A stretch of DNA of 64,000 bases from Bifidobacterium sp. ESL0732 (GTDB taxonomy: Bacteria > Actinomycetota > Actinomycetes > Actinomycetales > Bifidobacteriaceae), in contig NZ_CP113920.1 of the NCBI RefSeq assembly GCF_029395535.1, positions 2,108,001-2,172,000 on the forward strand, in the 5' to 3' direction. A model generated the notes under the pieces. The model was not told the DNA's origin and did no database searches. It saw only the letters and a list, made by a program, of their open reading frames with translations. The position numbers were made by a program, and so were the translations under genes. This document shows positions 37,233-47,950 of the stretch, in pieces; the stretch's first letter is position 1; the number at the start of each line of letters is the position of its first letter.

Positions 37233-38003
37233 ATGAAGAAAAAGACAAATCCTAAACTCACTTTGCCAGAAGATGTGGCCATCCAAGTCAGTCATGTCTC
37301 GAAACACTTCTCACTGCGAGCCAATTCCTCCATCAAGGAATCAATCATCAAGCTTTTCACGCCAAAGAAAAGACGACATCACGATCAGTTATTCCATGCT
37401 CTTGACGATATTTCCTTCACTATCGACAAGGGCGAAACTGTAGGCCTTATCGGCGTCAACGGCTCAGGCAAATCCACCATGCTCAAGATGATTTCAGGTG
37501 TGATGCAGCCCGACAGCGGAGATGTTTTGATTCGCGGTAGACTCGCAGGCCTTATCGAGGTTGGCGCAGGCTTCGCCTCAGAACTCACAGGACGCGAAAA
37601 TGTCTACCTCAACGGAGCCATTTTAGGGCTTTCCGAAAAGCAGATCGATGAGCGCTATGACGACATTGTGGCGTTCAGTGGAATCGAGCCTTTCATGGAC
37701 ACCGAAGTGAAGTTCTACTCCTCAGGTATGTTCCTGCGCCTTGCGTTCGCTGTTGCCGTCTACAGCAATCCCGACATCTTCCTAATCGACGAAATCCTCG
37801 CCGTCGGCGACGAGGCCTTCCAGCACAAGTGTATCGAGCGCCTCAAAGAACAGCAGAAACAAGGCCAGACCATGGTCATCGTCTCCCACAGTGAAGGCCA
37901 AATCAAGGAACTATGCCATCGCTGCATCGTCCTCGCCCATTCCCACGTCATCTTCGACGGTGACCCGGAAGAGGCTTTCAACGTGATGCGGCAGAACCTG
38001 TAA
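37233..38003 (+). CDS. Polysaccharide ABC exporter ATPase (Wzt/RgpD/TagH-like)
   Basis: Cytosolic ATPase of 256 residues. Walker A GVNGSGKST, the Q-loop region LIEVGAGFASELTGREN, signature FYSSGMFLRLAF and Walker B FLIDEILAVGDE are all present. SGMFLRLAF replaces the usual LSGGQ, as is normal for polysaccharide exporters. There is no C-terminal carbohydrate-binding domain as in Wzt, so export should not depend on a terminal sugar cap. ATG at 37233 follows AGGAG with ideal spacing and starts one base after the permease stop. Confidence 0.93.
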   Translation: MKKKTNPKLTLPEDVAIQVSHVSKHFSLRANSSIKESIIKLFTPKKRRHHDQLFHALDDISFTIDKGETVGLIGVNGSGKSTMLKMISGVMQPDSGDVLIRGRLAGLIEVGAGFASELTGRENVYLNGAILGLSEKQIDERYDDIVAFSGIEPFMDTEVKFYSSGMFLRLAFAVAVYSNPDIFLIDEILAVGDEAFQHKCIERLKEQQKQGQTMVIVSHSEGQIKELCHRCIVLAHSHVIFDGDPEEAFNVMRQNL

Positions 38004-38084
38004 TACTGCTGTCTTTTGAAGTTGTCTAGATTTGCATAGACAATTATCTGATTGGGAAAACAACAATTAAATTAGAGGAAAGAA

Positions 38085-39182
38085 TTGCAAGGTTTACAAC
38101 GAGGTAATTCCGGACAATCCAAGCAAACGATGCGTCAATCGAACTTGGAGTTGCTTCGCATCCTCTCAATGATGATGATTGTCCTATGCCACTTCTTCTA
38201 CTACAACAAGTTTTCCCTCGACCAGCAGCCGATGGGACTCAAAAGAATCGTCCTTAAAACTTTCCTAGGCAGCCAAGGCAGAGTTGGCGTCGACATATTT
38301 TTCGCAATCTCCATTTGGTTTTTATGCAAGCCAAAGCGTCAGCTCACTTTTCACGATACGTCAAAACGAGCTTGGATTCTTGAACGTACTCTGCTTTTCT
38401 GGTCAGCCGTCCTCGGTATAGCGTGTATAGTCGCCGAAATCGCGCCAAAAAATATCTATATGATCTTGAATACGATTCTTCCGACTTTGAGCAATGACTG
38501 GGGATATGCGACTTGCTATATCGTCATCCTCTTGCTCATGCCTTTTGTCGTCAAAGGTCTTGCCTGTTTGAAACGCCAAGAGCATTTGATTCTGTGCGCC
38601 ATCATCATTTTCATCGGCCCTGTTATGTCAACGATACCCGGACTCGAACATCACCTACTTAATAGTGGATTACTGAGCTTTTTGGCTCTTTTGACCCTGG
38701 TAACGTATATTCGCTGGTATCATTGCGAACCGGCCAAACCTCTTATCGGCGTGATTTGCTTGGCAATGGGATACTTGATCATCGGAGTCCAAGCCTATTT
38801 CGGATTTCAGATTTACGAAATGATGGACATGGGTATTTTATTGGAAACATTCGGCTGGTTCATTCTTTTTTCAAAGTTGCACTTTTCCAGTCGGTTCGTC
38901 AATTGGATCGCATCGCATGTCTTCGCTATCTATCTGATCACCGAATTCATACCAATCAGACAATGGCTGTGGGGAACCATATTCGATTACGGTCCCTATT
39001 ATCATGGACTGGCTTCCATTTTTTATCCTATTGCCGTCACCCTGCTCATAAGCGCAATCTGCATTTTATTTGATATAGCAAAATCGGCAATTTTCAGGTT
39101 AACCGTTGACCGTAATAAAGGCCATTGGTTCGAATTGCTTTGGTCGAAAATCTCGATGAAAACAAAACAATCAGGGAGCTAA
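38085..39182 (+). CDS. Acyltransferase 3 family membrane protein, tandem copy 1
   Basis: Polytopic protein of 365 residues. QSNLELLRILSMMMIVLCHFF is the conserved start, then GRVGVDIFFAISIWFLC, typical of streptococcal-type wall-polymer acyltransferases (OafA-related). TTG at 38085 follows GAGGAAAG closely; ATG at 38130 is the alternative and starts directly with the conserved region. It is a clear paralogue of the next gene, with long runs of identical residues, so the two arose by tandem duplication. It lies about 80 bp after the exporter ATPase, likely in the same operon. Confidence 0.87.
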   Translation: MQGLQRGNSGQSKQTMRQSNLELLRILSMMMIVLCHFFYYNKFSLDQQPMGLKRIVLKTFLGSQGRVGVDIFFAISIWFLCKPKRQLTFHDTSKRAWILERTLLFWSAVLGIACIVAEIAPKNIYMILNTILPTLSNDWGYATCYIVILLLMPFVVKGLACLKRQEHLILCAIIIFIGPVMSTIPGLEHHLLNSGLLSFLALLTLVTYIRWYHCEPAKPLIGVICLAMGYLIIGVQAYFGFQIYEMMDMGILLETFGWFILFSKLHFSSRFVNWIASHVFAIYLITEFIPIRQWLWGTIFDYGPYYHGLASIFYPIAVTLLISAICILFDIAKSAIFRLTVDRNKGHWFELLWSKISMKTKQSGS

Positions 39183-39285
39183 ATTCATAAAGACATATAT
39201 TTTTCAATTAGAATCAAATACGTGTTTTCACACTGATCAAAATATCGTATTCGGTATTGTATAGATAAGACCGCAGGGAGCGTCA

Positions 39286-40428
39286 ATGAAGGAAAACGAA
39301 GGTCGCAAGCTTCAAGTTCGCCAGTCGAACCTAGAGTTGCTGCGTATCGTCGCCATGGTGATGATTATCATGCATCACTTCTTTTTCTTCAATAAATTTC
39401 CCCTATACGCCCAACCTTTAAGCAGGAAACGACTGCTGATTCAGACGTTTCTCGCTACCGAAGGGCGGGTCGGCGTCGATTTGTTCTTCGCGCTTTCAAT
39501 CTGGTTTTTGTGCAAACCACACCGACAAATCACTCTGCATAGTGCTGCAAAACGCTCATGGATTCTCGAACGAACGCTTTTATTCTGGTCCCTGGTTTTA
39601 GGCATTGCCTGCATAATCTTCAGACTTACACCGATCAACACAACCCTCATTCTGGAAATGTTCCTGCCGCTACTTACCAATCACTGGTGGTATGCGACCG
39701 TTTACGTCATTATCCTTCTTATGTTGCCCATGCTGGTCAAGGTTTTAGGGGTGCTCACCCAACGAGAACATTTCATTCTTGCTTGCATAATCTTCTTCAT
39801 TGGCCCGATCATGGGCGATATTCCTGGGCTCAATAATCTTATGATCAACGACGATCTCTTGGAAATGCTGTGCCTTTTGGTACTGGTTTGTTATCTACGT
39901 TGGTACCACGAACAGCTTCCTTCCCTCGGAATCGGCTTGGCTTGCCTCGCTTTCGGCTATTTGGTCATCGGCATTCAGGAAGCGACTGCAGACACCGTTT
40001 TCTCGCAGAATCCTTCGGTTTTTATCTTCCCTAAAATGATGAACCTCGGCATCCTGGTACAAGCGTTTGGATGGTTCGTTCTCTTTTCGCATATGCACTT
40101 CCAAAGCCGAATCATCAACTGGATTGCTTCGCACGTCTTCGCTATCTATCTCATCACTGAATTCGTCCCGATTCGAGACTGGATCTGGAGAAGCGTATTC
40201 GACTACGGACCGTACTACCAAAGCCGAATAATGGCCATCGTCTACCCAATAGCTGTGGTCCTGCTCATATGCGTGGTATGTATCCTGCTTGATGTCATTA
40301 AATCGGCAATTTTCAAACTCACCATTGACCGGCATAAGGGTCGTTGGTTCGAAGCCATATGGAACTGGACTGCCCAAAAAATAGCTAAGAACAACCAAAC
40401 ACTCAAAACCAGCAACGAGCTACAATAA
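39286..40428 (+). CDS. Acyltransferase 3 family membrane protein, tandem copy 2
   Basis: Polytopic protein of 380 residues and paralogue of the gene before it: VRQSNLELLRIVAMVMIIMHHFF, EGRVGVDLFFALSIWFLC, SWILERTLLFW and the ending FAIYLITEFVPIR correspond one to one. Differences cluster in the external loops, so acceptor or acyl specificity may differ. ATG at 39286 follows CAGGGAG. The 100-bp gap to copy 1 is AT-rich. Together with the acyltransferase at 34197, three genes could modify the polymer. Confidence 0.87.
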   Translation: MKENEGRKLQVRQSNLELLRIVAMVMIIMHHFFFFNKFPLYAQPLSRKRLLIQTFLATEGRVGVDLFFALSIWFLCKPHRQITLHSAAKRSWILERTLLFWSLVLGIACIIFRLTPINTTLILEMFLPLLTNHWWYATVYVIILLMLPMLVKVLGVLTQREHFILACIIFFIGPIMGDIPGLNNLMINDDLLEMLCLLVLVCYLRWYHEQLPSLGIGLACLAFGYLVIGIQEATADTVFSQNPSVFIFPKMMNLGILVQAFGWFVLFSHMHFQSRIINWIASHVFAIYLITEFVPIRDWIWRSVFDYGPYYQSRIMAIVYPIAVVLLICVVCILLDVIKSAIFKLTIDRHKGRWFEAIWNWTAQKIAKNNQTLKTSNELQ

Positions 40429-40522
40429 GCCAACAATACCAAGCCGAACCTTTGGTGCATGTGGGTTCGTCATAAGGCCGAATACCGCATATTTGTGCTT
40501 GAACCTTGTAGTTATCAACTGA

Positions 40523-41581
<1,059 letters not shown>

Positions 41582-41664
41582 TTTTCGTCGCGCGCCGCCC
41601 GAAAGGTGTGGCGCGTTTTGTCTTGAAATAGTTCGGCAATTACGTAACGCAAGCGAGGCTAGAT

Positions 41665-43113
41665 ATGGCATTTGATTTTGAAAAGGACCTGAAGGTCACT
41701 AAGACGAACATTCCGGGGCTGCTGGTGTTCGACCTGCCGGTACACGGCGACAACCGAGGCTGGTTCAAGGAGAACTGGCAGCGCGCCAAGATGACGGCGC
41801 TGGGGTTGCCGGACTTCGGGCCGGTGCAGAACAACATCAGCTATAACGACAAGAAAGGCGTCACGCGTGGCATCCACGCCGAGCCTTGGGACAAGTACAT
41901 CAGCATAGCGGCCGGCGAGATCTTCGGCGCATGGGTCGACTTACGCCCCGGCGAGAGCTTCGGTCAGGTCTATACGACCCGTCTTGATCCGTCTCGCGCG
42001 ATTTATGTGCCGCGTGGCGTGGGCAACAGCTTCCAGGCGCTGCAGGATGGTACGGTCTATACGTATCTGGTGAACGCGCACTGGTCGCTGGAGCAGAAGA
42101 AGACGTATACGTTTGTCAATCTCGCGGATCCGGATCTGCATATCGATTGGCCCATTCCGCTGGAGGAGAGCGAGCGCAGCGAGGCCGACCTGCATCACCC
42201 GATGCTCAAGGACGCCAAACCCATGGCACCCAAACGCACGCTGGTCACCGGATGCAACGGACAAGTCGGCCATGCAATCCGTAAGTATGTTCAGGAGCAT
42301 CAGCTCGACAGCTTTGAATTTGTCGATTCCGATACGTTCGATATCACCAATCCTGCCGCTTATGAGAACTATGACTGGGACCTTTACGGCACCATCATCA
42401 ACACTGCAGCCTTTACAGCGGTAGACAAGGCCGAAACTCCGGCAGGACGCAAGGCGGCATGGAACACAAATGTCAATGGCGTTGCGAATCTCGCCAAAGT
42501 TGCTACGCGTCACGGCATCACTCTCGTTCACATCTCCAGCGATTACGTTTTCGACGGAACCACCGAGCAACACACGGAGGATGAAGGTTTCGCTCCACTC
42601 GGAGTCTACGGCGAGACCAAAGCCGCGGCCGATGCCATCGTTTCCACTGTCCCCCGCCACTACATCATCCGCTCCAGTTGGATCGTCGGCGATGGAAAGA
42701 ACTTTGTGACCCGCATGCTCGGCCTTGCTGAGCAAGCTGCCGAAACGCAAAAACAGACCGCACAGGCACCCAACGACCAAAGTGGCCGCCTGACTTTCGT
42801 CGGAGACTTGGTCAAGGGCATCTTCCATCTGCTCGACTCCGGTTGCGATTATGGCACTTATAATCTCACTGGTTCCGGTCGCGTTGCTTCTTGGTACGAT
42901 ATCGCCTCCAAAATCTTTGAGCTTGAAGGAGTCGATACCAAATACATCGACGCGAATTCTGTAGATACTTATGCCGCCCAAACCGGCGGTTCTAAGCGTC
43001 CGCACCACTGCGCGCTGGATCTCACCAAGATTCGCAAGACTGGTTTTGAGCCTACGAATTGGGAAGAGCTTTTAGAAACGTATCTGGCAAACCACAAGCG
43101 CAATCAGGACTAA
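41665..43113 (+). CDS. rmlCD: RmlC-RmlD fusion: dTDP-4-dehydrorhamnose epimerase and reductase
   Basis: Protein of 482 residues joining two steps of dTDP-L-rhamnose synthesis. Residues 1 to about 185 are RmlC, a cupin, with GVTRGIHAEPWDKYI holding the catalytic His and IYVPRGVGNSFQAL. From about 190 the RmlD reductase starts TLVTGCNGQVGHAI, with SSDYVFDG and YGETKAA (YxxxK). The reading frame is continuous, so the fusion is real and not a frameshift effect. The channelled product dTDP-L-rhamnose feeds the rhamnosyltransferases upstream. Confidence 0.95.
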   Translation: MAFDFEKDLKVTKTNIPGLLVFDLPVHGDNRGWFKENWQRAKMTALGLPDFGPVQNNISYNDKKGVTRGIHAEPWDKYISIAAGEIFGAWVDLRPGESFGQVYTTRLDPSRAIYVPRGVGNSFQALQDGTVYTYLVNAHWSLEQKKTYTFVNLADPDLHIDWPIPLEESERSEADLHHPMLKDAKPMAPKRTLVTGCNGQVGHAIRKYVQEHQLDSFEFVDSDTFDITNPAAYENYDWDLYGTIINTAAFTAVDKAETPAGRKAAWNTNVNGVANLAKVATRHGITLVHISSDYVFDGTTEQHTEDEGFAPLGVYGETKAAADAIVSTVPRHYIIRSSWIVGDGKNFVTRMLGLAEQAAETQKQTAQAPNDQSGRLTFVGDLVKGIFHLLDSGCDYGTYNLTGSGRVASWYDIASKIFELEGVDTKYIDANSVDTYAAQTGGSKRPHHCALDLTKIRKTGFEPTNWEELLETYLANHKRNQD

Positions 43114-43122
43114 GGAGGCACC

Positions 43123-44010
43123 ATGAAAGGTATTATTCTCGCAGGAGGTTCGGGCACACGTCTTTATCCGTTGACGACGGTAACCTCGAAACAGCTGTTG
43201 CCTGTCTACAACAAGCCGATGATCTACTATCCAATGAGCGTACTCATGCTCGCAGGAATTCGCGATATTCTAGTGATTTCCACACCTAAAGACCTGCCGA
43301 ATTTCGAGCATTTGCTCGGCGACGGCAGCCAGTTCGGCCTCAACCTTTCCTACAAAGTGCAGCCCAGCCCCGATGGTCTCGCCCAGGCGTTTATCATAGG
43401 TGAGGACTTCATCGACGGCGATTCCTGCGCGCTGGTGCTCGGCGACAACATCTTCTACGGCAATGGCCTGAGTCAGGTACTTAAGCGTGCCGTCAAAGTG
43501 AAGCATGGCGCTTCCGTATTCGGCTATTATGTCGACGATCCGGAACGCTACGGCGTGGTGGAATTTGATAGGAACAATAAGGCCGTTAGCATCGTCGAAA
43601 AGCCGGAACATCCGGCTTCGAATTACGCTGTTACAGGCTTGTACTTCTATGACAATCGCGTGGTCGATTTTGCCAAGCAGGTCAAGCCTTCGGCGAGAGG
43701 TGAGCTGGAAATTACCGACCTTAACAAAATGTATCTCAACGATGGGTCGCTGAACGTGCTGACGCTGAGCCGCGGCTATGCTTGGCTTGACACCGGCACC
43801 ATGGACTCACTGTATGAAGCCGGCGAATTCGTCCGCACCGTGGAACGTGCACAAGGTCTGCCGATTGCAGTGCTTGAGGAAATCGCCTACGAAAACAACT
43901 GGATCAGCCGCGATCAGTTGCTCGAAGCCGCCCACAAGTACGGCAAGAGCCCCTATGGCCAGCATCTATTACAGGTGGCAGAGAACAAGATTCTCGCTTC
44001 TGATCTTTAA
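43123..44010 (+). CDS. rmlA: Glucose-1-phosphate thymidylyltransferase RmlA
   Basis: Enzyme of 295 residues making dTDP-glucose, the first step of the pathway. The N-terminal [16 protein letters not shown] is the nucleotidyl-transfer signature, [16 protein letters not shown] follows, and [10 protein letters not shown] holds the metal-binding Asp. [11 protein letters not shown] near 230 is conserved. ATG at 43123 follows AAGGAGG, 9 bp after rmlCD. It ends the operon, closed by the terminator at 44066. Confidence 0.97.
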   Translation: MKGIILAGGSGTRLYPLTTVTSKQLLPVYNKPMIYYPMSVLMLAGIRDILVISTPKDLPNFEHLLGDGSQFGLNLSYKVQPSPDGLAQAFIIGEDFIDGDSCALVLGDNIFYGNGLSQVLKRAVKVKHGASVFGYYVDDPERYGVVEFDRNNKAVSIVEKPEHPASNYAVTGLYFYDNRVVDFAKQVKPSARGELEITDLNKMYLNDGSLNVLTLSRGYAWLDTGTMDSLYEAGEFVRTVERAQGLPIAVLEEIAYENNWISRDQLLEAAHKYGKSPYGQHLLQVAENKILASDL

Positions 44011-44065
44011 AGTTTCTTTGGCTGTTATTATTTGCAAATAAGTACAAAATTGTAGTTGCATGCAC

Positions 44066-44110
44066 AAAATGGGTGGGAACCGAATCACTTGTTCGATTCC
44101 CACCCATTTT
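44066..44110. terminator. Bidirectional terminator after rmlA
   Basis: AAAATGGGTGGGAA pairs with TTCCCACCCATTTT, with an inner CGAATC/GATTCG part, between convergent rmlA and the muramidase gene. Confidence 0.9.
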
Positions 44111-44146
44111 ATCTGCCATAAGGATGTAGCAGGCTACCTCAACTTA

Positions 44147-46012
44147 TTAAACTCCAAATGCATATGTTCTGGTGTCAGCAAGCCGGCCATCCGATGTATA
44201 AAGCTCATAGTGAGTCCAATACACACCCCGATGTGGTTGCCAAGTAGCCCATTGACCCCAAAATTGTGATACCCATTGCCTCGCGTTGTAGTCGTAGATT
44301 TTGACCACATATCTAGCCGAAGGATCATTGGAACTCATACCAAGCAAAATGCCATTGCCCTGATAACCTGCGTAAGTCCCCGTAATCGCAGCATAACCTG
44401 CCGAATAGCGGAATGAGATGGTCTTAGTCCCAATCAAATTATGGCTTGAAGCATTACGAACTTCCAAGTGAAGCCAAAAATCTCCAGGCTCAGCCTCCCA
44501 GCCTGCCCAATTAGCACCATTCCAATCGGCAATATTAGTCCATATATGAGTGTTCAGATTATATGATTGCCACTTGTATTCCAAGTTTCCTGGCACATTG
44601 ACAGCCGCTCCTACGGCAATATCTTCTTGCCGAACCTGCCACAAAAGGTTAATATCGCTTACAAAATTATAATTGCCAAAAGCATTGATATCGACATTCC
44701 CGATACCAGGAACATTACCATCGTCGGCATACTGCCAGCCACGCTCGTTGGTGGAATATCCAAAATTAGTGCGCGCCCCATAACTTGCAACCCAACGAGT
44801 TCTGGAACGAATATTGTATGAATTGAGTGCCGTATTTAGATAATATGTATAGGAATAAACAGCCACATTACCGTAACCATTCAATTGCACCTGCATGAAG
44901 AAATTATTGACAATACCGTCGTAGGTACCGGAATCTGATGGCGGCACACGCCCTGAATCAGTCCAATATTCAAGATCATAGAAAATCGGATAGCTCAGAT
45001 CACTTGGGTTTACACCGACGCTACGTAATTTACCAACTAAATCAGAGCCTTCATAAGCACCTTCAGATGGCGTTGCCGCATACGAATAGAAATAAATGCC
45101 AAAGGGGATGCCAAGTCGCTTGCATTCGTTGATATTGCGTTGGGCCTGATAATCAAACCTATTACCCCAGCCGAAACCAACACGAATAATTGCACCTTCG
45201 ACACCATTATTTTTCGCGGTTTGCCAATCAATATTGCCTTGATATTCAGAAACGTCCACCACACCTTTGGCCTGTTGTGCGAAGAGATTGCCACCGGCCT
45301 CGAAGAATGCTGGGGTATTGTTGTAGCTACCCCAATAAGCACCCCAATCACCATTGCCTAACGACACGTTGCGCACGGTGCCGACTGGTTTATTCGTTGC
45401 CTGGGCTTGAACCTTGGAAGCGGCATTTGCATTGGTCGAAGCGGAATTATTACCGCTGGGAGTATCCGAAGAAGAACCCGATTCCGCGTTATCCGTCGCA
45501 TTAGCATCGCCGCCGTTCTTTTGGACGGCCTGCTTCACTTCATCGGCGGAGACAGGAATAAATCGCTTACCATCCGTCTTGGCCAACGGGTCCGGCTGCT
45601 TATCCTTGGTGCCAACCACCTTCGGGTCGGTTACCGGCTTGCCGGTCTCTATATTCTTTACCTGACCGTCCTTGGTCACGGCCAAATCCTTCGAAACCAC
45701 CGTCGCGTCATCAGGTACGGCGGCGCTGACCTTGTCGGGCAGCTTCTGGCTCGGGTTGTCCGGCATGGCGTCTTTCGGCGCATCTGCGGCCGGAGACACC
45801 TTCTGATTGCCGATGGTCTTAGCACCGAAGCCATTGCGCTGCCTGTCACCGTCAGCCCCTGAAGACACAGAACCGATGCCGGCCTGATCGAAGCCGCTCA
45901 GATTCGTGTCCGTCGCCGCCTGTGCCGGAACCGCTGTCAACGCAAGCCCCAGCGCTGGCGCCGCCAATACGGCCGCAAGTTTGGCGGCCACCTCAACTAA
46001 TCCGTTCTTCAT
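44147..46012 (-). CDS. Secreted GH25 muramidase with C-terminal repeats
   Basis: Secreted enzyme of 621 residues cutting the N-acetylmuramic acid-N-acetylglucosamine bond of peptidoglycan. ATG at 46012 follows AAGGGAAAG and gives a clean signal peptide ending AQA-AT. A Pro/Asp/Lys-rich linker runs to about 230. The GH25 domain has GVVDVSEYQGNIDW, AIIRVGFGWG, YPIFYDLEYW and VDINAFGNYN with the catalytic acidic residues. Two related repeats of about 60 residues at the C-terminus (YKWQSYNLNTHIW..., YVVKIYDYNARQW...) probably bind the wall. It lies next to the polysaccharide locus. Cell-separation or remodelling roles are likely. Confidence 0.9.
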   Translation of the reverse strand: MKNGLVEVAAKLAAVLAAPALGLALTAVPAQAATDTNLSGFDQAGIGSVSSGADGDRQRNGFGAKTIGNQKVSPAADAPKDAMPDNPSQKLPDKVSAAVPDDATVVSKDLAVTKDGQVKNIETGKPVTDPKVVGTKDKQPDPLAKTDGKRFIPVSADEVKQAVQKNGGDANATDNAESGSSSDTPSGNNSASTNANAASKVQAQATNKPVGTVRNVSLGNGDWGAYWGSYNNTPAFFEAGGNLFAQQAKGVVDVSEYQGNIDWQTAKNNGVEGAIIRVGFGWGNRFDYQAQRNINECKRLGIPFGIYFYSYAATPSEGAYEGSDLVGKLRSVGVNPSDLSYPIFYDLEYWTDSGRVPPSDSGTYDGIVNNFFMQVQLNGYGNVAVYSYTYYLNTALNSYNIRSRTRWVASYGARTNFGYSTNERGWQYADDGNVPGIGNVDINAFGNYNFVSDINLLWQVRQEDIAVGAAVNVPGNLEYKWQSYNLNTHIWTNIADWNGANWAGWEAEPGDFWLHLEVRNASSHNLIGTKTISFRYSAGYAAITGTYAGYQGNGILLGMSSNDPSARYVVKIYDYNARQWVSQFWGQWATWQPHRGVYWTHYELYTSDGRLADTRTYAFGV

Positions 46013-46817
46013 TTTCTTTCCCTTTAGATAAGTCTTCGGATAGCTCGACGCCAATCGAGAATCCGGTTTGCCCGCATCCGCTCCATGCGCTTTCCGCAGC
46101 GGCTCTCGACCCGACATGTTTACCATCTTTTTGCTTTCAGTTTTATTCTTTGTCCAACAAAACGAACGCTGCCCCATGCAGCAGGGCTAATCACGTCCAA
46201 TCCAATGTAACAGTAATACTTATAAGGAAAAATAGGGATATATGGGACGAAATATTAGCAAAATCATAACAGTTAATCACGCTCTGACTAAGAATTAGCA
46301 TTCTGTATCTCCGTTTGCGTTTGCCGAAATTTGCCTAATTCAGATAAACAAAGCGGCAAAGTTGCGGCATAACGCGACAACATCACCATCGGTTGTGTGG
46401 CCTTAAATAGGAGTCAACACTATTCAAAATCAACAATATCGGGAATAATACCCATTGTGACCCGCCAGAGAGCCCCGGCCAATTGCCACTAATATCATCA
46501 GACCTGATAACAATTACCTAAATGATATAAAGCAAAACTAACATTTTAAATGTTAGTTTCACGACATTTATTCGTCACTAATCCATCAACTGAATATTTA
46601 TTTGTCGGAACCATAGCAAATAGGCGGCATAGTGACGAAATCTACAAAATTCAGAACCTCCACCCAAAACTCGTGTGCTACACTGAGTGAGTCGGCACGG
46701 CAAAGTGTCGGAAAGATCTGAACGAGTTGTTCTTGCGAAAAGGATGTTCATAGTAACATTTTCGAACAAAACATCCCGTCGTCTATTGGCAAGAAAGTCG
46801 ATAGGAAGGAATGCATC
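46013..46817. other. 805-bp divergent intergenic region
   Basis: No coding region is supported. A perfect inverted repeat lies at 46535-46559 (12-bp arms AAACTAACATTT around one T) and may be an operator. Close to the downstream gene, GGATGTTC (about 46742) and ACATCC (about 46770) form a looser inverted repeat. The rest shows no recognised RNA or repeat. Confidence 0.5.
46535..46559. promoter_or_regulatory. Perfect inverted repeat, operator candidate
   Basis: AAACTAACATTT and AAATGTTAGTTT flank a single T. It lies between two divergent genes, so a terminator role is unlikely and a repressor site more plausible. The regulator is unknown. Confidence 0.45.
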
Positions 46818-47219
46818 ATGGCAGATGACAAAACCATCGTCGTTGATCCGGCGCTGTACGGCGAAACCGCAGCAGAAAAGACCGCAGAGGCCAACAAGGT
46901 AGCCCGCAAATTCGGCATCGGGGACGACGCCCTTGCCAAAGTCGAGGATTTCAAGAAGGAACTGACCGACCATAACGCTTGGGATTTGCCGTTTATGGGC
47001 TATATCGACGAGGACGGCTATGGCTATGCCTACGTTCCCGACAAGGCTATCGCGCCGCCGAACTGGGATGCACACGCGGCTTTCAAGGCCCTGCCCTACG
47101 ATGCCCAGACCGCGTTCGCGATTCGTATGCTCTTCACCCACCGCGACGTCGACCGTTACGGCGCCACAATGTTCCTGCACTATGAGCGCAACTTCGACAT
47201 CAAGTTCAAGGAAGACTGA
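46818..47219 (+). CDS. Small acidic cytosolic protein of 133 residues, unknown
   Basis: Soluble protein with no signal peptide or membrane helix. AGGAAGGAA before ATG 46818 and a strong terminator after the stop support it as a gene. It starts MADDKTIVVDPALYGETAAEK, has an aromatic middle (GYIDEDGYGYAYVPDKAIAPPNWD) and ends YERNFDIKFKED. I do not recognise the family. The transcription unit appears to be monocistronic. Confidence 0.78.
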   Translation: MADDKTIVVDPALYGETAAEKTAEANKVARKFGIGDDALAKVEDFKKELTDHNAWDLPFMGYIDEDGYGYAYVPDKAIAPPNWDAHAAFKALPYDAQTAFAIRMLFTHRDVDRYGATMFLHYERNFDIKFKED

Positions 47220-47243
47220 AGATAACCAGTCTTTGCAAATGCG

Positions 47244-47305
47244 ATAACGCTATGTTCGCCGGCACTCTTTCCATTGGAGGGTTTCGGCGAGCATAGCGTT
47301 ATTTT
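47244..47305 (+). terminator. Intrinsic terminator after the 133-residue protein
   Basis: ATAACGCTATG pairs with CATAGCGTTAT, with an inner TCGCCG/CGGCGA stem, followed by TTTT. Confidence 0.85.
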
Positions 47306-47360
47306 GTGTGCCTCGACCAATCAAGAGGTCACAGAATTAGTGGTTTCAGCCTATCGAACC

Positions 47361-47530
47361 TGCACTTTTTCACGTCACTGCCCAAAACGTGCAGTTAGCG
47401 CCATCCATAACGCACTTTTCGTGTATTACCGTCAAAAAAGTGCACATTACGCTCTTCAACATGCATAATTCACGCATTACCATCAGAAAAGTGCAGGCTG
47501 CGTTCTCCAACTTGCACTTTTCTGACGCTG
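47361..47530. repeat. Four-unit tandem repeat, about 51-bp period
   Basis: GCA(C) cores start at 47362, 47412, 47463 and 47514, spaced 50, 51 and 51 bp. Each of the first three units pairs a TGCACTTTT-like left arm with an AAAGTGCA-like right arm about 15 nt later; unit 3 keeps only the right arm well. Units 2 and 3 share TTACC and a CTCTTCAAC/TTCTCCAAC tail. It lies between the terminator and tRNA-Ser. Confidence 0.7.
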
Positions 47531-47655
47531 GCTTACAAAATACCATTGAACCGCCACGCCGGCGCCGAAATTGCTTGCGAAGCTCGGGACCTCATGATAT
47601 CTTATTTAAGTTGTGTGTTGTGAGGTCTGCTTGCAGGCTCGGCAATGTGCATGCT

Positions 47656-47743
47656 GGAGAATTCGCCTAGTGGTCTATGGCGCACGCTTGGAAAGCGTGT
47701 TGGTGTAACAGCCTCACGAGTTCGAATCTCGTATTCTCCGCCA
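47656..47743 (+). tRNA. tRNA-Ser (GGA)
   Basis: Class II tRNA with acceptor GGAGAAT (47656-47662) and ATTCTCC (47733-47739), anticodon arm CACGC-TTGGAAA-GCGTG giving GGA, a long variable arm, T loop TTCGAAT and discriminator G. CCA is encoded at 47741-47743. Confidence 0.95.
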
Positions 47744-47746
47744 CTC

Positions 47747-47775
47747 CGAAACCCCTTGATTTTCAAGGGGTTTCG
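47747..47775. terminator. Terminator after tRNA-Ser
   Basis: CGAAACCCCTTGA pairs perfectly with TCAAGGGGTTTCG around TTT, starting 4 bp after the encoded CCA. Confidence 0.85.
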
Positions 47776-47880
47776 TCATATCTATGACACTGCCGAAAAT
47801 GGTTCTATGTTATTGCTTTGTTATTAAAACGAAATGGTCTCGCTATAACCTTTGGAAGCTGGGTTATAGGCCAAAAAGTC

Positions 47881-47914
47881 GTGTGGGCTGTCAACTGAAG
47901 CCGACAGCCCACAC
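47881..47914. terminator. Bidirectional terminator at the sortase 3' side
   Basis: GTGTGGGCTGTC pairs perfectly with GACAGCCCACAC. A-rich DNA on the right and TTTTT on the minus-strand exit suit termination of the sortase transcript. Confidence 0.85.
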
Positions 47915-47950
47915 AGAAAAAACCGCGAAGAACACGGTCAATCCCAAAAA

